Shown here piece after piece: positions 1 to 7,826 of a stretch of 32,671 nucleotides of DNA (position 1 is the first letter of the stretch; the number at the start of each line of letters is the position of its first letter). Location: positions 1-32,671 of the forward strand of contig NBMH01000034.1 of the NCBI GenBank assembly GCA_002084875.1. Reading direction: 5' to 3'. The position numbers were made by a program, and so were the translations under genes. The DNA comes from Anaerolineaceae bacterium 4572_78. GTDB lineage: Bacteria; Chloroflexota; Anaerolineae; 4572-78. The notes beneath the pieces were generated by a model, which was not told the DNA's origin, ran no database searches, and saw nothing but the letters and a program-made list of their open reading frames with translations.

Positions 1-204
1 CCGCCTCGCCCCACATCAAATTGGCTAGAAGGTGAAATTATTGCCGATGTTGTTTATTTAGAGTCTCCTTCTAATTTACCCGTTGGGGATTATCCTATAG
101 AAGTTGGTTTATACAATGCGGCTGATGTCAATTTTTCTCGTTTGACCGTTGTGGAGCAAAATACAGATTATGTGATTGTGGCATACGTGGTTAAGTTACC
201 ATGA
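1..204 (+). CDS. C-terminal end of a large surface/membrane protein (partial)
   Basis: The first 67 codons read open from the window edge to TGA at 202-204, so the gene starts outside the window. The residues (W-x-x-GE near residue 8-12, P-x-G-x-Y near 32-36, then VGLYNAAD) resemble the final beta-sandwich tail often seen at the end of multi-membrane glycosyltransferase-like proteins of Chloroflexota. That comparison is from memory and no catalytic part is visible. Its last 14 bases overlap the end of the convergent histidine kinase gene, so the two genes run tail to tail. Confidence 0.7.
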   Translation, partial: PPRPTSNWLEGEIIADVVYLESPSNLPVGDYPIEVGLYNAADVNFSRLTVVEQNTDYVIVAYVVKLP

Positions 205-2959
205 TTATTGTATTCTTCAGTAACTCTAAAATTTCATCATCAGCAAAATTACGAGCAAATTTTATTATTTTGTCCATGAATGGGATGTATTGCTCATCTA
301 ATTTTCTAATGCGTTTGGCTTCTACTTTAATCTCTTGCATGTCTCCCATCATTGCCAGGTGATGCAATATTTCCAATTCATCAGGAGGCGGGGCAACCAA
401 ATGTTCTTTTTCCACAGGAACAGCTTGTCGAATCAATAATTCAGGGTCAGTAATATTATCCTTGACATGTTCTGTAGTAGCACTGTCGAGGGGAATGGTA
501 AATTTCATAGTTGTTCCTCTACCTATCTCGCTTTCTGCCCAAATTTCCCCACCATTTTTCTGCACCATCTCTTGACAAATAATCAAACCTAAACCTGTTC
601 CTTGCTCTTTATTTGTGCCAATTGTACTATGATGAACATCAATCATAAATAATTTATTTACCACATCAGGCGGCATGCCAACTCCTGTATCAGATACCCA
701 CACCTCTACAAAATCTTTGAAGATTGGGGATTTGTTTTTATCATTTGTGTATTTACTGTCCATGATTCTCACGCTAGATTGAATAATAATACTTCCCCCA
801 TTCGCAGTAAATTTGAGTGCATTTGAGGTTAGATTTCGAATAACGGTATCAAGCATGTTGGAATCAGCATAGACATAAATATCCGAAGAAACCTTGCTTT
901 GTAAAAGTATACCTTTACTTTCTGCACTGGCTGTCAATAGTTCAACCACCCCTTGTGACCTATTCCGTAAGTCTAGCTTAGCAGGTTCAAACGGCACATG
1001 CCCGCGTTGCATTCGCGACCATGAGAGTAAATTTTCGAGTAAATTATACACATTTTTAGCAGAAGTGTTAATAGACATTGCCATCTCAGAAATTTCATCA
1101 GGGTGACTCTCCATGTCAACCATAATTGGTAACAATTCGGTCATGCCTAATAACGGTTGGAATGGACCCTTTAAGTCATGGGAGATGATAGAGAAAAATT
1201 TATCTTTACTGGCGTTAAGTTGAGCGAGTTGATTTGCCTTTTCAGCCTCAATCTTATGCAAATCTTTTTCAACTTCATACATGCGTGCATTCCGAATGGC
1301 AATGGCAATTTGATTTGCTAACATTTGTAAAACAACATCATCATCACTATCAAATGTATTCACATAATCACTCTGTATATCTAAGACACCGATAATTTCA
1401 TGTCCAATTCGTAATGGGACAATAAATTCAGATTTCGTATGGGGAAGCTCCTCTAAACCAAAGTAATTTGCATCTTGGCTGACATCATTTGATAAATAAT
1501 GTTTTCCTGTGCGGCATACGTCGGCAAAAATACTGTTACGAACTGTATCAAATGGAACACGAAACCCTGATTTTAGAATTTTGTCCCCTGTTTGCTCTGT
1601 AGTGACACGAAGCTCAACCGATTTTTTATCATTGGTCAATAACCACACTCCAACAAAATACCCTCCAAATTCTGCTCCAATCATGTTCACAACTTCGATT
1701 AGTTCAATCAACAGTTGGTCAAAGTTTAGAATGGCATTCAAATTTTCACTTAACATTGCCACCATTTGCAAGCGATGAGTACGTAGCATGACTTTCAGTT
1801 CAAGGGAATCAACCAAATCACGCAATTGGGTAGCCATGTGATTAAATGTGTGAGCTAACACACCAATTTCGTTTTTGGTTTTAACCTCTGCCTGTATGTC
1901 CAGATTACCTTCGGCAATGGCTGTAGCCACAGCGGTTAGGTCGGTGATAGGGCGGGTGATATAATTTGTGATTATCAGGGCAATACCAATTGAGACGATA
2001 ATGGCAATTATGCCTAGCCCGCCATTAAACATGGCAAAACGGTTGACATTTTGTAATGCCTCTGATTCTGCACGTTCTGACAAAAAGACAACACGCAGAT
2101 CAGGTAGCCAGCGATATGCTCCTACAACTCGAACCCCGTTATAATTTTCGTAAATCCCTTGTCCATTGCGGTGTTCACCATCGGTTAAGGCTCTGTCTAT
2201 TCCTGCCGAATTTGCCAATTTGGATTCTGGTTCAAAACGCAAGTCAGTAATAAATGACCTGTCATCACTAACCAAATATGCCTCACCTGTTTCGGTTGTA
2301 TCGGCTCGCGTCAAGACAAATTCTGTCATGGTCAAAATGTCAAGTCGTCCTATCAACATGCCGATAAATGTGCCATGCTCATCAATAATCGGCATGGTGA
2401 CGATTGCCTGATGACCACCATGTAAAGGATTGAAATATACATTTGAAATGGAAGGAGCTTCTTTTCCTTGCTGAAAACTGGATTGATGACGATAGTTTTT
2501 CCCTAAATTTTCGTTATTTGTACTAAGAACAACTTTTCCCTTTTGATTGATGACAAACAGTTCCATGAATCGTCCTTGCGGGGCAATTTCAACGGCGAAT
2601 CGGTCTAACAGTTCTTGATATGCTTCCAAATCAGCCCCCTCTTCATTATTGTTTTCTATTAACAATCTTTGAAGTTGTGTAAAATCATACGGACTATTGA
2701 CAATTACACTGAGGTTATAAATCCGTTCGTCCAGCCAATTATTAATCGCTTGTTTGTTCAAGACTACATCGGCAACCAGTTCGTCTATCACCAAACTTTG
2801 CGAGGTACGAAGTCCAAATAAAACACCTGCCGATGCCATTAGAATGACAATCAGCATGGAGAGTGAGACAAATGCAATAAGCAATGTCGTTCTCAAACTA
2901 CGTAGTGAAAGGGATGAAACATTATTTTTTGGAATTATTTTTTGTAGTGAATGTTCCAT
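191..2959 (-). CDS. Membrane sensor histidine kinase (Cache-HAMP-GAF-HisKA-HATPase)
   Basis: This 922-residue protein is a transmembrane sensor that should autophosphorylate on a histidine and pass the phosphate to a response regulator. Order: a membrane helix at about 25-50; an extracytoplasmic dCache-like domain at about 51-305; a second helix at about 312-332; HAMP at about 333-385; GAF at about 405-560; a short coiled coil; HisKA with the phospho-acceptor in ISHDLKGPF (H594); then HATPase with the N-box around N713, the D757-T-G-V-G box and GTGLGL at about 787-792. No receiver domain follows. Instead there is an approximately 80-residue tail (about 840-915, with EILHHLAMMGD and ARNFADDEI) of a kind I recall from hybrid kinases of filamentous bacteria, where it may bind or regulate. 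No partner regulator is in the window. No good Shine-Dalgarno site precedes the ATG; a conserved hairpin lies about 50 bases upstream. Confidence 0.93.
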   Translation of the reverse strand: MEHSLQKIIPKNNVSSLSLRSLRTTLLIAFVSLSMLIVILMASAGVLFGLRTSQSLVIDELVADVVLNKQAINNWLDERIYNLSVIVNSPYDFTQLQRLLIENNNEEGADLEAYQELLDRFAVEIAPQGRFMELFVINQKGKVVLSTNNENLGKNYRHQSSFQQGKEAPSISNVYFNPLHGGHQAIVTMPIIDEHGTFIGMLIGRLDILTMTEFVLTRADTTETGEAYLVSDDRSFITDLRFEPESKLANSAGIDRALTDGEHRNGQGIYENYNGVRVVGAYRWLPDLRVVFLSERAESEALQNVNRFAMFNGGLGIIAIIVSIGIALIITNYITRPITDLTAVATAIAEGNLDIQAEVKTKNEIGVLAHTFNHMATQLRDLVDSLELKVMLRTHRLQMVAMLSENLNAILNFDQLLIELIEVVNMIGAEFGGYFVGVWLLTNDKKSVELRVTTEQTGDKILKSGFRVPFDTVRNSIFADVCRTGKHYLSNDVSQDANYFGLEELPHTKSEFIVPLRIGHEIIGVLDIQSDYVNTFDSDDDVVLQMLANQIAIAIRNARMYEVEKDLHKIEAEKANQLAQLNASKDKFFSIISHDLKGPFQPLLGMTELLPIMVDMESHPDEISEMAMSINTSAKNVYNLLENLLSWSRMQRGHVPFEPAKLDLRNRSQGVVELLTASAESKGILLQSKVSSDIYVYADSNMLDTVIRNLTSNALKFTANGGSIIIQSSVRIMDSKYTNDKNKSPIFKDFVEVWVSDTGVGMPPDVVNKLFMIDVHHSTIGTNKEQGTGLGLIICQEMVQKNGGEIWAESEIGRGTTMKFTIPLDSATTEHVKDNITDPELLIRQAVPVEKEHLVAPPPDELEILHHLAMMGDMQEIKVEAKRIRKLDEQYIPFMDKIIKFARNFADDEILELLKNTIIMVT

Positions 2960-2990
2960 TTTATGCTCTGTAGACCAAACAAAATCATAG

Positions 2991-3026
2991 GAATCAGCCG
3001 TTGGAAGCCCCGACTTCTAGTTGGGG
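2991..3026. repeat. Conserved hairpin repeat, copy 1 (ACTTCTAGT apex)
   Basis: A short conserved block (AATCAGCCGTTGGAA) is followed by an 8-bp hairpin, CCCCGACT-TCT-AGTTGGGG, containing one G-T pair. A near-identical block is at 17341-17377, where the stem changes but still pairs. The block and adjoining hairpin resemble the right ends of IS200/IS605-type elements, but no transposase or TnpB gene is beside it. It lies in the leader of the histidine kinase, read on the minus strand. Confidence 0.6.
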
Positions 3027-3066
3027 TTATTGACTTTAAGTAATCTCCTAAGATATCTACGGTCTG

Positions 3067-4308
3067 CTATTTTTGTAAATTACAACAAAAGAAAGTAACA
3101 AATAACATTCTGAAAATACAAAAAACAGAATATGAGAAATTTGACAAGCCAGGAGAAAAAGTATACCATAGTAACAAGAACTCGTCAAAAAGTGAAGAAA
3201 AAATGAGGAAATGGGTTGGGGTGATTATTTTTTCGCTTCGCCAATCGTAGCCAAAATCCATCGCTGTCAAATATAAAACTTTTGCTATGTCATTCAACTC
3301 GGATTGAGTTAGCTCTTTTTCATATCGTTTATTTTGGCTTTGATTAAGAATTTGTCCCTTGACCCGCGACTCGGTGTACATCGAGTTGGCAATACCTAAT
3401 TTACCATTTTCTGTTGGGGTCATCAGCGTATCATCAAACGGAATTTCTAAAAACTGACACATGCTTAAAAGTGTTTCCTTTGGTTGAGAAACCAAATCCT
3501 CATATCGCAAAACCAGATAGCGGTTAGAACCAAGTTGCCTTTGATTAGCGGTGGCAGTTTGCATAAGTGTTTTCAAAAGTTTAGCTTGCCCAACCACTGA
3601 AAAATTTTTTCTATCTAAGAGCATGGCTACTTTTTTGAGTGAAGCAATATTTGGCAACGGATTCCTAATCACATGGATAAATTTGGCATGAGGGTATTTT
3701 CCTGTTAGAATAGTGGTGTGTAGCTCATTGTGAGGTGTTTTTTCCACCCAGTGCTTGACATGTTTGGAACGATTGGGATTAGCCAGGTACAAAGCCCGAA
3801 CCACACAAACAAACACATCATGGGTAGTCTGGCTTAAGAAAAAATTTAAATGTTGTAAGAACTTTTCAAAATGTTCATTTTCTTGTCCTAAGAACCAGAA
3901 CGGTGCCTTTCCTGAGGGGTTAATCAACCTTTGTATCCAATGTTGAGCTATATCATCAAACTGTTCATGAGTCCAACGATTGAGATGCCGAATGTAATGA
4001 GAGTCACCAGGCATGACAAACAAATTAGGATGCCCATCTAAAAGTTGGGTTATGAGCGTTGTCCCTGATTTCATTGAGCCACATACAAAAACTGGCTGGT
4101 TAATAAAGGAATGAACGGTATTAATTTCATTTGCATCAGGGCGAAACTCATCAAAATTAATTGACCCCAACATATCAGCAACAAACCTATTAATGGCTTT
4201 GACCAGTTCATTATAGATTTCATTCCGAATAGGATAAACTTCTGCTCTCTTCTCAAGCAGATGGGTGATATTTTGAACAGTTGTTTTATAGTTATGGTTT
4301 GATGACAT
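3067..4308 (-). CDS. PAPS-dependent sulfotransferase family protein
   Basis: This protein is predicted to move a sulfuryl group from PAPS onto an unknown acceptor such as a glycan, lipid or peptide. The 5'-phosphosulfate loop is FVCGSMKSGTTL at about 74-85, followed by HPNLFVMPGDSHYI; the 3'-phosphate-binding strand is KFIHVIRNPLPNIASL; LRYEDLVSQP follows, as in the Sulfotransfer_3 group. I start it at the ATG at 4306-4308 (413 residues). The longer frame to 4461 runs into the nucleotidyltransferase fragment and adds no family sequence. After DFGYDWRSEK the last 50 or so residues are hydrophobic and unlike the family, suggesting that the original end was lost and translation continues into spacer. 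Protein sulfotransferases are sometimes linked to surface glycan genes; nearby genes include a glycosyltransferase. Confidence 0.85.
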   Translation of the reverse strand: MSSNHNYKTTVQNITHLLEKRAEVYPIRNEIYNELVKAINRFVADMLGSINFDEFRPDANEINTVHSFINQPVFVCGSMKSGTTLITQLLDGHPNLFVMPGDSHYIRHLNRWTHEQFDDIAQHWIQRLINPSGKAPFWFLGQENEHFEKFLQHLNFFLSQTTHDVFVCVVRALYLANPNRSKHVKHWVEKTPHNELHTTILTGKYPHAKFIHVIRNPLPNIASLKKVAMLLDRKNFSVVGQAKLLKTLMQTATANQRQLGSNRYLVLRYEDLVSQPKETLLSMCQFLEIPFDDTLMTPTENGKLGIANSMYTESRVKGQILNQSQNKRYEKELTQSELNDIAKVLYLTAMDFGYDWRSEKIITPTHFLIFSSLFDEFLLLWYTFSPGLSNFSYSVFCIFRMLFVTFFCCNLQK

Positions 4309-4351
4309 TATATTTATGTAATGTGATTTGCTAATGAAACATAGTGCCCGT

Positions 4352-4591
4352 TCACAAAACTTTACCTTCTTCTGTGATAATTTGTTTGAGACATGGTTTA
4401 CAGTATTCCAACATGACCAAATCAACCTTAAACTGGTATGAAATATCGTACAATTTGGCAACTACTGTAGAACACATCTTATCATAAATATCCCATGTTG
4501 CCAAATCCACATCTGATGTGTTAGAAATCCAAAGCCCATGCACTAACGATCCAAACACGGCAACTTTGCTTGCCCCAAATTCATTTTTGAA
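4352..4591 (-). pseudogene. 5'-truncated MNT-type nucleotidyltransferase
   Basis: The frame reads FGASKVAVFGSLVHG, then SDVDLATW, then VDLVMLEYCKP and IITEEGKVL. This is the Pol-beta-like nucleotidyltransferase core, with the GS motif and the first two metal-binding aspartates in D-V-D. Such proteins are usually antitoxins or minimal nucleotidyltransferases paired with an HEPN gene. A stop (TAA at 4592-4594) sits just before the preserved sequence, so roughly the first 20 residues of the family are missing. A GTG at 4556-4558 could start only a 68-residue remnant. No HEPN partner was seen. It probably no longer functions. Confidence 0.6.
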
Positions 4592-4618
4592 TTAGGAAAA
4601 GTAATCTATCCATGTCCT

Positions 4619-4738
4619 ATGCCGAGTCGCACTCCAACTCCTTTATCCACATGTACTCATACCCCTACTACTGTTAAAGGTTCTACACCAACCCACAAAA
4701 TAACAAGGCATAGCTGGCAAGGTGGGGCTAGGCTTTAA
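4619..4738 (+). other. Thr/Pro-rich coding remnant
   Basis: A 39-codon frame beginning at ATG 4619 reads PSRTPTPLSTCTHTPTT, like the Thr-Pro linkers of Chloroflexota surface proteins, then ends at TAA 4736-4738. The frame is open some distance upstream and overlaps the truncated nucleotidyltransferase on the other strand. It is most likely debris of a lost surface-protein gene. The rest of 4592-4887 holds only a promoter. Confidence 0.25.
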
Positions 4739-4787
4739 TTCAAATTTAGCTGGACGACCCGCCATTTTCCAACACTTGGTGTTATTT

Positions 4788-4816
4788 TTGTGTTTTTTTG
4801 CATTTTAAGGTATAAT
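4788..4816 (+). promoter_or_regulatory. Sigma70-type promoter for the small membrane protein
   Basis: TTGTGT (4788-4793), a 17-bp spacer and a perfect TATAAT (4811-4816). The -10 is preceded by AAGG, as at two other promoters in this window. It lies about 70 bases before the ATG at 4889. Confidence 0.5.
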
Positions 4817-4888
4817 AGTGACGATTATGCTTGTTTGGGTCACTTATAATGTTTGGATTAGGCGCATATAAAAGTCTTCGTTCCGAAA

Positions 4889-5239
4889 ATGCTTGAAAAA
4901 CAGATACAAAAAGGTAAGGGCTGGTTTGATAATGCTTTGAACAGAGAAAACAAAGTAAGTGTAGCTGGCAATAGGGTTGTGTTTTTCTCTTGGCACTTGT
5001 TTTTACTGTATTTTATAGCCATGTTTGTGATGTTGCTTTGGATAAGCATCACTATGACACTGGAATTCCATAAGGTGATGTATATTGCACCTTTAATTTT
5101 GGTTTTTTTAATATTGCACTCTTTAGAAAAAATGGTTGTGTCTGACAATACACAACTACAAAAACTATTCACTGTTACAGATAATGGGCAGGCAAAAGTT
5201 CATGATATTGTAAGGTTTGAACGCCCTAAACCTATCTGA
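4889..5239 (+). CDS. Small two-helix membrane protein, unknown function
   Basis: This 116-residue protein has a polar basic start (MLEKQIQKGKGWFDNALNRENK), two hydrophobic stretches at about 34-55 and 65-80, and a polar C-terminus ending RFERPKPI. I do not recognise the family. The plus strand is preferred over an antisense frame covering the same bases because it has a good upstream promoter, clean membrane helices and a charged tail. No clear Shine-Dalgarno site precedes the ATG; an in-frame stop lies at 4859-4861. It is followed by another small unknown gene in the same direction. Confidence 0.5.
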   Translation: MLEKQIQKGKGWFDNALNRENKVSVAGNRVVFFSWHLFLLYFIAMFVMLLWISITMTLEFHKVMYIAPLILVFLILHSLEKMVVSDNTQLQKLFTVTDNGQAKVHDIVRFERPKPI

Positions 5240-5360
5240 TGCCTGCTTTTTCCAATTCTTCTCTTTTCGTCTATTTTGATTAATTCATGGATAATGGCAT
5301 ATACCCTGCTTCAAATTAACAACATATGGCATAATCCTTCTGTTATACAAGGCAAAATCG

Positions 5361-5585
5361 TTGACTGGAAAGAGGGGTGTACGCACAGAGATTTACTTAA
5401 CTATTGACATCTATGAGGCACGAGTCCTGACAGATAAAGGACTTTCAGGGCGGGCTAGGCTACCTAAACGCTATGAAATCAGTACATCTGGACGCATTCC
5501 TCAAGGAGTTGATATAAATGATGAGGTCATTTTGATTGTATCTTACGGTCATGCCTTTGCTTTTGTGGATTTTAATGAACCATAA
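5361..5585 (+). CDS. Small hypothetical protein
   Basis: A 74-residue soluble frame starting at TTG 5361 and ending at TAA. It alternates hydrophobic and polar residues (EIYLTIDIYEARVLT, DEVILIVSYGHAFAFVDFNEP), suggesting a small beta-rich domain. I do not recognise a family. No ATG is available in the first part and no ribosome site is obvious, so it may be a remnant. The preceding 120 bases show nothing else. Confidence 0.35.
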   Translation: MTGKRGVRTEIYLTIDIYEARVLTDKGLSGRARLPKRYEISTSGRIPQGVDINDEVILIVSYGHAFAFVDFNEP

Positions 5586-5663
5586 CGATTTACAAAAAAA
5601 GTGTCCGATTCCCAAAAACAACATTTGAATTGTAGCAATCGCATTGGAGCATGCATTGACTCT

Positions 5664-5755
5664 GCTAGTCCTCGGATGAGTCGGACGAGACTATTCGGGC
5701 GGCTAATTAAGTTTCGGGTAGCTTGCCTGCCGCTAATCCTTAGCGTTAGCAGGCA
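5664..5755 (+). other. Structured intergenic region with two hairpins
   Basis: The first hairpin pairs TAGTCCTCG (5666-5674) with CGAGACTA (5686-5693) with one bulged C and an 11-base loop. The second pairs TGCCTGC+CGCTAA (5724-5736) with TTAGCG+GCAGGCA (5740-5755), with a TTA bulge. The region is more GC-rich than its surroundings and lies in the 5' leader of the glycosyltransferase gene. It could be a leader RNA, an old terminator or an insertion-element end; there is no long T tract after either stem. Confidence 0.4.
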
Positions 5756-5824
5756 TTATTGCGTTTTGTAATTTTTAGTATACACATGCAAGATGTCATG
5801 TGCTACATGGGGAGAATATTAAAT

Positions 5825-6811
5825 ATGTCTAATCCACAATATTCAGTTATTGCACCTGTTTACAATGAAGAAGAAACACTTCCTGAATTTTACCGTCAGA
5901 TAAAAGAAACCATGGACTCGACTAACGAGTCATGGGAAATCATCTTAATCAACGACGGTAGCCGAGACCGCTCATGGGAAATTATGCAGGAACTGCGTAA
6001 AAATGACCCACGAGTGAAAATCTTAAGTTTTGCCAAAAATTTCGGACATCAACCAGCCGTAACTGCTGGTTTGGATTTTACTATGGGAAACGCGGTCGTC
6101 ATGATTGACTCCGATTTACAAGACCCTCCTTCTGTCATTTTGGATATGATTGTCAAATGGAAGGAAGGCTATGACTTAGTATATGGAGTACGGTCAGAAC
6201 GAAAAGGGGAAACATGGTTTAAGGAAGTAACTGCCAAACTTTTTTATCGCATCATTTTCCATATTACCGATGTCAACATTCCCCTTGATACAGGTGATTT
6301 CCGTTTGATGGATAGAAAAGTGGTCGATGTATTGCAGAGCATGCGAGAACGTCACCGATTTATTCGAGGCATGACTGTTTGGATAGGCTTCAAACAAGCA
6401 GGAGTAGAATATGTCCGTGAGGAACGATTTGCAGGTACAACAAAATATCCATTTAAAAAGATGTTCAAGTTTGCCTTAGATGCCATTACCAGTTTTAGTT
6501 ATGTCCCTCTCCAAATCGCAACTTATTTTGGTTTTAGTATTGCTGGCTTGAGTGCCATTGGTACACTATTTGTCGTTTATGCTCGGTTGTTCATGATAAA
6601 CCATGAGTTTACGGGGCAAGCAACCACGCTTGTAGCAGTATTGTTCTTGGGTGGGATTCAACTAATTACATTGGGCATAATGGGTGAATACTTAGGACGA
6701 ATTTACGACGAAGTAAAAGGTCGTCCCCTGTATGTTGTTCGGGACATGCAGGGCTTTGAAGATAGCCATGTGGCTGAAACATATTATCGCAGTTTGAAAC
6801 ATGTGCAGTGA
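5825..6811 (+). CDS. Polyprenyl-phosphate glycosyltransferase (DPM1/GtrB-like GT2)
   Basis: The 328-residue protein should transfer a sugar from an activated donor to undecaprenyl phosphate at the inner membrane face. The GT2 fold begins SVIAPVYNEEETL, followed by INDGSRDRSWEI at about 42-53 and the metal-binding DSDLQDPP at 95-102. FRLMDRKVV, RHRFIRGM and the W-x-G-x-K stretch are typical of this group. Two C-terminal membrane helices, at roughly 235-260 and 270-300, match the DPM1/GtrB/ArnC-like architecture. I choose ATG 5825 because GGGGAG lies about 10 bases upstream and the catalytic domain begins at once; the frame is open further 5'. The methyltransferase gene follows with almost no gap. 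Confidence 0.9.
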   Translation: MSNPQYSVIAPVYNEEETLPEFYRQIKETMDSTNESWEIILINDGSRDRSWEIMQELRKNDPRVKILSFAKNFGHQPAVTAGLDFTMGNAVVMIDSDLQDPPSVILDMIVKWKEGYDLVYGVRSERKGETWFKEVTAKLFYRIIFHITDVNIPLDTGDFRLMDRKVVDVLQSMRERHRFIRGMTVWIGFKQAGVEYVREERFAGTTKYPFKKMFKFALDAITSFSYVPLQIATYFGFSIAGLSAIGTLFVVYARLFMINHEFTGQATTLVAVLFLGGIQLITLGIMGEYLGRIYDEVKGRPLYVVRDMQGFEDSHVAETYYRSLKHVQ

Positions 6812-6822
6812 GGTGCACTATA

Positions 6823-7554
6823 ATGTCAATATTACACAATACTAAACCATACATAACTACTACCCGCCATGCCTACGATGTTTTCTCAGGCACATACGAT
6901 GACACATATCAATCACCAAGTGAACTTGCTCAAAATCATGTGATTTTTTCTCTAATCAAGCAAGCACAATGTCATCAACCCCCCATACTTGATTTGGGAT
7001 GTGGTACAGGATTATTCTTGGAAATAATTTCTCTCAAGCAAAAAGAGTATGTAGGAGTTGATATATCAGGAGGGATGTTACAGATAGCCCGCCGAAAATT
7101 TCCACATAATACATTTTTTCAAGCAGACATGACAAACTTACATTTTTTACCTTCACAATCGTTTCAAAGTATAGTCATTCTTTTTGATGGTTTTACTCAT
7201 ATTATCAATCCAAAAACAGTGGTGATGGAAGTTTATCGTCTCCTAAAGCCAAGTGGCCATTTTTTTGTTATGACGTTAAGTAAACGATTTTCTCGTACAC
7301 CTATCATTGCTCGTGAGCTAAACATGATTATCCCACATCGTTTGTGGGATGCAAATAGTTTACGAAATGAGTTTGACATTTTTGATAATGTTCAAGTGAA
7401 GGGAATGCATGTTATACCTCATTGGTGGTTTAATGATTTACCGTACATGTTCATGTATTTATATTTATTATGTGAAATCACATTGATTAGCTCATATTTA
7501 CCTGACTGGGGACATTATATGATTATTACAGGGTCTAAGCCTAAATTTATTTGA
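6823..7554 (+). CDS. Class I SAM-dependent methyltransferase
   Basis: A 243-residue protein with motif I ILDLGCGTGLFLE at about 55-67, acidic motif GVDISGGML with D80, then FQADMTNLHF and the LLKPSGHFFVMTL strand of the Rossmann fold. This is the Methyltransf_11/25 group; the substrate cannot be told. The ATG at 6823 is preceded by GAGGTG at a good distance. An alternative GTG at 6808 would overlap the glycosyltransferase stop as GTGA. Either way the two genes are translationally coupled, so the substrate may be a polyprenyl-linked sugar or a related lipid. Confidence 0.85.
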   Translation: MSILHNTKPYITTTRHAYDVFSGTYDDTYQSPSELAQNHVIFSLIKQAQCHQPPILDLGCGTGLFLEIISLKQKEYVGVDISGGMLQIARRKFPHNTFFQADMTNLHFLPSQSFQSIVILFDGFTHIINPKTVVMEVYRLLKPSGHFFVMTLSKRFSRTPIIARELNMIIPHRLWDANSLRNEFDIFDNVQVKGMHVIPHWWFNDLPYMFMYLYLLCEITLISSYLPDWGHYMIITGSKPKFI

Positions 7555-7629
7555 TAATTGTTGAAAATAATGTTTTGTGATGTAAATGTAACGGTTGTGT
7601 AACGATTGCATGATATAATGGTTTAATTG

Positions 7630-7749
7630 TTCGTTCACTCCCACACTTGCCCTCCCCCACAGGGAGAGAGGAATTTTACTCCCCTTCTCCTCGTAGGGGA
7701 AGGGGCTGGGGGTTGGGGTCTACTGACAAAAGGGGGAGTGAATAATTAC
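7630..7749. repeat. GC-rich palindromic repeat, copy A
   Basis: A block of CCTCCCC / CCCCTTCTCC / GGGGAAGGGG tracts flanked by outer arms GTTCACTCCC and GGGAGTGAATAATTA. It is one of seven related copies in the window. It fills most of the 272-base gap before the giant gene, which otherwise holds no recognisable promoter. Confidence 0.75.
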
Positions 7750-7826
7750 ATTTAATTTCTATTTTATTTATGCCCGTCAAAATGAATTTTTGACACTACT
7801 TTACCCAAATTCTAATGGTTTAATTT

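Noticed and set aside
4858-5172. 104-codon frame on the minus strand
   Set aside because: It is the mirror of the small membrane protein gene and has no supporting start or promoter.
5671-5691. Hammerhead-ribozyme-like string (GGATGAG followed by GGACGAGAC)
   Set aside because: The core would need CTGATGAG and CGAAAC with a stem between them. The first box has a mismatch, the second has G for A, and stem II cannot form.
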